A DNA stretch of 64,000 nt from Stieleria maiorica (GTDB taxonomy: Bacteria; Planctomycetota; Planctomycetia; Pirellulales; Pirellulaceae), in NCBI RefSeq assembly GCF_008035925.1, contig NZ_CP036264.1, positions 2,724,443-2,788,442 of the forward strand. The letters run 5' to 3'. The stretch's first letter is position 1. Each line of letters opens with the position of its first letter. The position numbers and the translations under genes were made by a program. Under the pieces are notes generated by a model, which saw only the letters and a list, made by a program, of their open reading frames with translations, had not been told where the DNA came from and ran no database searches. Positions 59,876 to 64,000 of the stretch are shown one piece after another.

Positions 59876-61252
59876 ATGAACATCAAACGACGCGACGCAC
59901 TCCGAATCTCCGCCGCTTCGCTGGGCGGTTTGACTGCGCTCGGCCCGTTTGGGATGGCCGGCGCGAACGAGATTTCTGCGGCCGACAACTCGATTCGCGT
60001 CCTGAACCCGCGCGGACGTGTGCCGTTGTCGTTCATCATCGATGACTCGACGTGCCTGGTGAACATGGGGCATTTTTGCATGCCGCAATTCGCGCAGGCC
60101 TGGCCCGATCGAGACACGTACGATCAACCGTGGCGTGATTGGCCGCGAGAAATCCCTGACGGGTTTGTCCGTGAATTTGGCGAGTGGTGTGCCCAGCACG
60201 GTGTGAAGGGCAAGTACAGCATTGTGCCCTATCCGGCCTGTGTCGGATGGCTGGATCGCACGCTGCCGGGTTGGTCGCGAAAGGATCTGGACGACAGTCT
60301 GGCACTCGTCCGCGACCTGATGATGCCCCACTGGGACATCCATCCGGAAATGATCACGCACACGCGGGTGATCGACCTGAAGACCGGCCGGCCGATGGCG
60401 GAGGCCAATTCAGGGACGATGGAGAACAGTTATCCGCAAACCGACATCAGCACCGACCACTTGACCGCCTACCTGGCCTACGCACTTCGAATCCTGAAGA
60501 ATTGCGGACTGCATTGCGACGGCATCACCACCCCGGGCGGATTCGGAAACCGCGTCAAAGACAAACTGCCGATCGCGGTCGGCCAGGCGGTGCGCGACGT
60601 GTATGGAAGCGAGCTGCCGCACTACTTCAAATACGTCAAAAGCGGTGACGAATCGACGGCACCTCGCTTGGAATTTGGCGGCCAGAAAACCCTGTCCAAT
60701 TTGACCATGAACGTCCCCGCCGGCACGGGCGATTGGTTCGGCGGTTGGGAAGGCGTCAAGGAATCGCAACCGGACCTGTACTGCACCCCAGACGCCACCT
60801 CGGGGAGGATGGTGGAATTGATCGAGCGCGGCGAACCGGCGGTGATGCTGTGCCATTGGCCGGGCATGTATTGCAACGGAACCAAGTCGGGATTCGAGGC
60901 ATTTAAACGTGTGGTCACGTCGCTCGCCTCACGCTACGGCGACCAGACGCTGTGGTTGAAGGTCAGCGAAATCGGACGCTACTGGGCGGCAAAGGAAATG
61001 GCCAAGTTGACGCAACACGATACCGGATCGATCGCCATCGAAGCCCCCTTGGCATGCGAGGACTTCACGATTTCGATGGACGCCGCATCGATCACGAAAG
61101 CTCCGACGCTGACTCACGCGGGAAAGACCACCACGCTGAACGAGGTGGCGTCGGTATCGCGATTGCAAAGCGGCACCTTTGCCCGCACCGATGGCAAACT
61201 GATTGTCTGTCTGGACCTGGCCAAAGGCACGAGCCAGCTCAAGGTTGCCTGA
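59876..61252 (+). CDS. Tat-exported polysaccharide-deacetylase-like protein
   Basis: This 458-residue protein has a twin-arginine signal (KRRDALRISA, residues 4-13) and an exported fold with SFIIDDSTCLVN, resembling the D-D motif of NodB-type deacetylases, plus HWPGMYCNG near 325 and many conserved Trp and His residues. The deacetylase link is moderate: the full H-x-x-x-H metal motif is not clear. Substrate is unknown. The gene lies alone, preceded and followed by members of a nested inverted repeat (59549-59779 and 61399-61456). Neighbours on both sides are different functional types, so it may be a single-gene transcription unit. Confidence 0.75.
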   Translation: MNIKRRDALRISAASLGGLTALGPFGMAGANEISAADNSIRVLNPRGRVPLSFIIDDSTCLVNMGHFCMPQFAQAWPDRDTYDQPWRDWPREIPDGFVREFGEWCAQHGVKGKYSIVPYPACVGWLDRTLPGWSRKDLDDSLALVRDLMMPHWDIHPEMITHTRVIDLKTGRPMAEANSGTMENSYPQTDISTDHLTAYLAYALRILKNCGLHCDGITTPGGFGNRVKDKLPIAVGQAVRDVYGSELPHYFKYVKSGDESTAPRLEFGGQKTLSNLTMNVPAGTGDWFGGWEGVKESQPDLYCTPDATSGRMVELIERGEPAVMLCHWPGMYCNGTKSGFEAFKRVVTSLASRYGDQTLWLKVSEIGRYWAAKEMAKLTQHDTGSIAIEAPLACEDFTISMDAASITKAPTLTHAGKTTTLNEVASVSRLQSGTFARTDGKLIVCLDLAKGTSQLKVA

Positions 61253-61304
61253 CAGGCTTTCTTGCTCTTGATCACTACCGTGTAACAAACATCGTGAATC
61301 GTCG

Positions 61305-61332
61305 CTCAAACGTAGCTACCATCGCCAGAAGG
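61305..61332. repeat. Dispersed CAAACGTAGCTACC motif, copy 2
   Basis: CTCAAACGTAGCTACC with ATCGCCAGAAGG matches the copy at 10694-10720. It lies in the 212-bp gap between convergent genes, upstream of the right half of the nested inverted repeat. Confidence 0.6.
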
Positions 61333-61398
61333 AGGATCCCGTGTGTATTCCACGCTCGCACCGAGCGCAGCGACGTCAACGAGACGCTCGCCAGCGAA

Positions 61399-61456
61399 CA
61401 TCATTCTGCCCCCCATCATTCTGCCTTTCATCGTTTTGCCCCCATCGTTTTGCCCC
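61399..61456. repeat. Right half of the nested inverted repeat
   Basis: CATCATTCTGCC occurs at 61399-61410 and 61414-61425, and CATCGTTTTGCC at 61429-61440 and 61443-61454. Their reverse complement reproduces the order of units in the left half (59549-59779). It sits between the convergent stops of the Tat protein gene and the HEAT-repeat gene. Confidence 0.75.
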
Positions 61457-61464
61457 CACCCTCT

Positions 61465-63246
61465 TCACTCGTCGGCGGAAATCGGCTTCAGGAACCAGTC
61501 GTCGTAATCGATCACGATCGGTTCGACCGACGGTGGCGATGATTGGCCGGTGATCTGCTCGATCGCCCAGTGGCAGGAGAAACAGACGTCGCCTCCGAAA
61601 TCGGTCGCGAACCGGCGTAGATCCGGTAACGCGGCTTCGGCCTTCATCCGCCCCAGACTTTGGGCACACATCGCGCGCACCGTTCCGTACTCCGGCTCCA
61701 GCGATTCGACGTCATTGAGCCTTTCGACGAGAACCTGGACCAGATCCTCGGGCGCCTGATCGGGATACAGAAACCCGACGCACCATGACGCGGCGGTCCG
61801 CGCCCGTTCACCGAGCGCGAAACTGCGTGGCACATACGCGCGAACCAGTTCGTCGGCTTCATGGTATTCCATTTCACCAAAGGCCTGGAAAAGCTGGGAC
61901 ATTAGGTCCACCACGCCGGGAGAGCCCGCGTTGAGCTGACGTTTTTGAAACTGCTGGTGAATCTCGGTTGCGCGTCCGAGCATGGCCGGCAGATGCCGCT
62001 TTTCCCCGAATCGACGCAGGCCCCAGCCGGCGGTCACCATCACTTCACCACGGGGATGCCGCAGCAGATCGACCAACCGGTCCCCGGCCGGTTTGTGGTC
62101 CAAGCTGATCAGGACGCGGGCGGCTTGTTCGCAGCCGCGCCAGGCATCTCGGTCGAGCACCCCCGACGCCTGTGCGATCACTTCGTCGCGCAGCTCGGGC
62201 GATAGGCCAAGTTCAAACAAGGCGGCGGCGACGTGTCGGCGAAGCCCCGGATTGACGTCGTCCAGCAGCGTCGCCAAGGGGGTGATGCGCGACACCTGTT
62301 CGCTGTCGATCAGGGCTTGGGCCACCGTGCGACGGACGTTGACGTCGGGGCTGGGCAGCGCCTGTTCGACGAACTCCAGCACCAGGTTGCCATCGATTTC
62401 ATAAAGTCGCCGGAGTGCTTCGGATTGCACGGCGGTGCTGTCGCGGTCCATCATCGACCGCAGCAGATCGATCGCGTCGGGATCCGTATGGCGACTCATC
62501 AGAGCGATTGCCATCAAGTCCGCGACCATGTCTCCGTCATCCTTACCGATCAGATCGCCGGCCAGTGGAACGAGCCCCGAGCCGGAGAGCTGGCCGAGTG
62601 ACCGCGCCGCGGCCAGCCGGATTCCAGCGGGCTGTGTCGTGTCGCGGACGTAACGAGCGAGCAAGTCCGATCCGTCTTGCAATTGCAGTGCTCCGATCCC
62701 CTGAATCGCGTTGACCAGCGATTGCCGTGGAGAGCCGGGATCGCGAAGCCGCTCGAGCCATTGCGGTGACCGTTCCGGCGACTTCCACCGGACGAGTGCC
62801 GGTTCGACAAGCGCCGAAATCGCCGGTCCGTGCTGATCGGCCAGTGCGGCCAGCAACGGCGCTTGATCGCGGGCGTCCATTTCGATCAGGGCTCGTACCG
62901 CCGCCCGCCGAACCGACAAAGCCAATTCACTTTGACCCGCCAAGTCGACCAACGCTGGCAAGGCGGCATCGATGCCGTCCATCCCGCGGCGGTGGGCGAT
63001 GGCGATCGTGTCGACCGTGACTCGTTGCAGTTGGGCGTTGGGCTTGGCGAGGGCATTGAGCCACAGCGGGATCGCGTCGTTGGAAATGATGAGCTGCGTT
63101 TCCCGAAACGGAAACGTGGGATCGGTCCCCATGACGTCATCAACGTCCAGGATCGACGACGCCGGTTCGGCTGCGCTGGTAGAGCCGGAGAAGACGCCGA
63201 TCAACGCGAAAGCCGCGAGTCCGGCAATCCCCGTGAAACCGGCCAT
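61465..63246 (-). CDS. Secreted HEAT-repeat protein
   Basis: This 593-residue protein has a signal peptide (MAGFTGIAGLAAFALIGVF, cleaved near SAA) and about ten HEAT/PBS-lyase-type repeats, seen as repeating helical pairs with R-R-x-A-x-x-A-L and L-x-x-L-L (for instance SVRRAAVRALIEM, NVRRTVAQALID, GLRRHVAAALFELG). A C-terminal CFSCHWAIEQITG contains C-x-x-C-H, a covalent heme attachment pattern, though only one copy is seen. HEAT domains usually bind proteins. I chose the ATG at 63246: it overlaps the stop of the upstream permease gene as TAATG, so they are probably coupled. The earlier in-frame ATG (63270) would overlap by 24 bp. Confidence 0.85.
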   Translation of the reverse strand: MAGFTGIAGLAAFALIGVFSGSTSAAEPASSILDVDDVMGTDPTFPFRETQLIISNDAIPLWLNALAKPNAQLQRVTVDTIAIAHRRGMDGIDAALPALVDLAGQSELALSVRRAAVRALIEMDARDQAPLLAALADQHGPAISALVEPALVRWKSPERSPQWLERLRDPGSPRQSLVNAIQGIGALQLQDGSDLLARYVRDTTQPAGIRLAAARSLGQLSGSGLVPLAGDLIGKDDGDMVADLMAIALMSRHTDPDAIDLLRSMMDRDSTAVQSEALRRLYEIDGNLVLEFVEQALPSPDVNVRRTVAQALIDSEQVSRITPLATLLDDVNPGLRRHVAAALFELGLSPELRDEVIAQASGVLDRDAWRGCEQAARVLISLDHKPAGDRLVDLLRHPRGEVMVTAGWGLRRFGEKRHLPAMLGRATEIHQQFQKRQLNAGSPGVVDLMSQLFQAFGEMEYHEADELVRAYVPRSFALGERARTAASWCVGFLYPDQAPEDLVQVLVERLNDVESLEPEYGTVRAMCAQSLGRMKAEAALPDLRRFATDFGGDVCFSCHWAIEQITGQSSPPSVEPIVIDYDDWFLKPISADE

Positions 63247-64000
63247 TAGACGGGACGAGTGAGACGCCATACTTGTAAACCAAAGACCAAGAACATGAAG
63301 GCCGAAAAGCCGCCGGCGACGTACCAGGCGTCAGGCAACAAATCGTAGTTTTCAAACCCGGGCGTTTCGATCACGCTGAGTGCCGCGCCGACCGGATTGA
63401 TCAACAACACACGCTGCACCAATTCGAACCCGAACGGGGCTCCGCGCCCTAACCAAACCAGTAGCGGGATCAAGAAAAGTGTCATCACGACAACATACGT
63501 GACCGTCGTCGCGACCGCGGTGTAACGAAACAGACTGCCGATGGCCGCGCTGACCGCCAGTGTGTAAACCACGGTCCACGCCAAACAGACCAAAACCAAA
63601 TTGACCTGGTACCACATTTGAGGCTGGATGTAGATCATCACCAGATAGCCCGGCAGCGTGGCCATCAACACCAACAGCAGGGTCCATAGCACGCTTAAGA
63701 GTTTGCCACGCACAATTTTCAGCGACGACAACGGAGTCAGACGTAGCAGTTCCCAACCGCCGCCGTCTCGTTCGCCGCTGATCAACCCCGAGGTCAAACT
63801 GGGGGTCATCACGACGATCAGCACGACTTGCAAGATCACCATCAACCCGCCGATGGTTTCCGTGCCCCACGAGGTGACGCTGGTGGCGGCGGCAAAGGTC
63901 AACACCATCGAAACCACGGCGCAGACGGCGACCAGGCGAAACAGCCATTGCGAACGGCCGAAACGACGACATCGAAACTCCTTGACCATCACCGGGTTCA
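63246..64000 (-). CDS. ABC-2-type transporter permease, 5' end cut by the window
   Basis: At least 250 residues are visible; the gene runs off the window. The start of the visible part, N-P-V-M-V-K-E-F-R, matches a motif found at the start or middle of planctomycete ABC-2 permeases. Six or so membrane helices follow (for instance MVILQVVLIVVMTPSLTSGL, VTYVVVMTLFLIPLLVWLG). The loop SGERDGGGWELLRLTPLS is typical of ABC-2 permeases of the gliding or Nat type. The ATP-binding partner should lie outside the window. Its stop overlaps the start of the HEAT-repeat gene (TAATG), so that secreted protein may be part of the same system. Confidence 0.85.
   Translation of the reverse strand, partial: NPVMVKEFRCRRFGRSQWLFRLVAVCAVVSMVLTFAAATSVTSWGTETIGGLMVILQVVLIVVMTPSLTSGLISGERDGGGWELLRLTPLSSLKIVRGKLLSVLWTLLLVLMATLPGYLVMIYIQPQMWYQVNLVLVCLAWTVVYTLAVSAAIGSLFRYTAVATTVTYVVVMTLFLIPLLVWLGRGAPFGFELVQRVLLINPVGAALSVIETPGFENYDLLPDAWYVAGGFSAFMFLVFGLQVWRLTRPV

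Overview
The window looks like a chromosome piece from a marine planctomycete of the Pirellulaceae (Rhodopirellula-like). Support comes from formylglycine sulfatases, an ECF sigma factor with a long C-terminal tail, three exported proteins that begin with the planctomycete extracellular motif (L-E-x-R-x-L-L/M-A), Tat-exported dehydrogenase-like proteins, a PQQ-type propeller, an ABC permease with the N-P-V-x-V-K-E start, and many short palindromic intergenic repeats. The genus is an inference; no rRNA or tRNA gene was seen.

Layout. 0-3.7 kb: two divergent secreted sulfatases. 4.0-10.6 kb: a minus-strand signalling operon, in order coiled-coil membrane protein, FHA-like protein, Ser/Thr kinase with membrane domain, four-helix membrane protein, ECF sigma factor; gaps are short and one junction is TAATG. 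11.0-18.8 kb: a SAM methyltransferase with a THUMP-like tail and a 2158-residue double UvrA. 19.2-25.0 kb: an M48-type membrane protease, a 913-residue exported coiled-coil protein and a GNAT (BioF2/CelD-like) protein. 25.2-38.8 kb: a 4535-residue dockerin / propeller / cadherin-like / VWA / RHS protein, followed tail-to-tail by a small membrane protein. 39-42.3 kb: an unknown gene between direct repeats and a putative outer-membrane protein. 42.4-45.8 kb: Gfo/Idh/MocA oxidoreductase, PQQ-propeller protein and ZIP transporter, all minus. 46.0-58.1 kb: a second giant protein (4056 residues) with NHL propeller, CARDB, transglutaminase-like, LVIVD, GEVED and dockerin modules. 58.4-64 kb: a YcaQ-like DNA glycosylase, a Tat-exported deacetylase-like protein, a HEAT-repeat protein and a truncated ABC permease.

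How the parts fit. The kinase cluster is probably one signalling unit that ends in a transcription factor. The two giants and the 913-residue protein are surface or secreted structures; both giants carry dockerin-like calcium loops, so they may share an anchoring system. The double UvrA and the YcaQ-like enzyme are DNA repair, but they are far apart.

The most unusual layer is non-coding. Several distinct palindromic or tandem repeat families fill the gaps. One family supplies stop codons to two genes and sits in frame inside a third. Another forms nested inverted repeats around one gene. A 7-bp tandem array lies directly before the start codon of the oxidoreductase gene.
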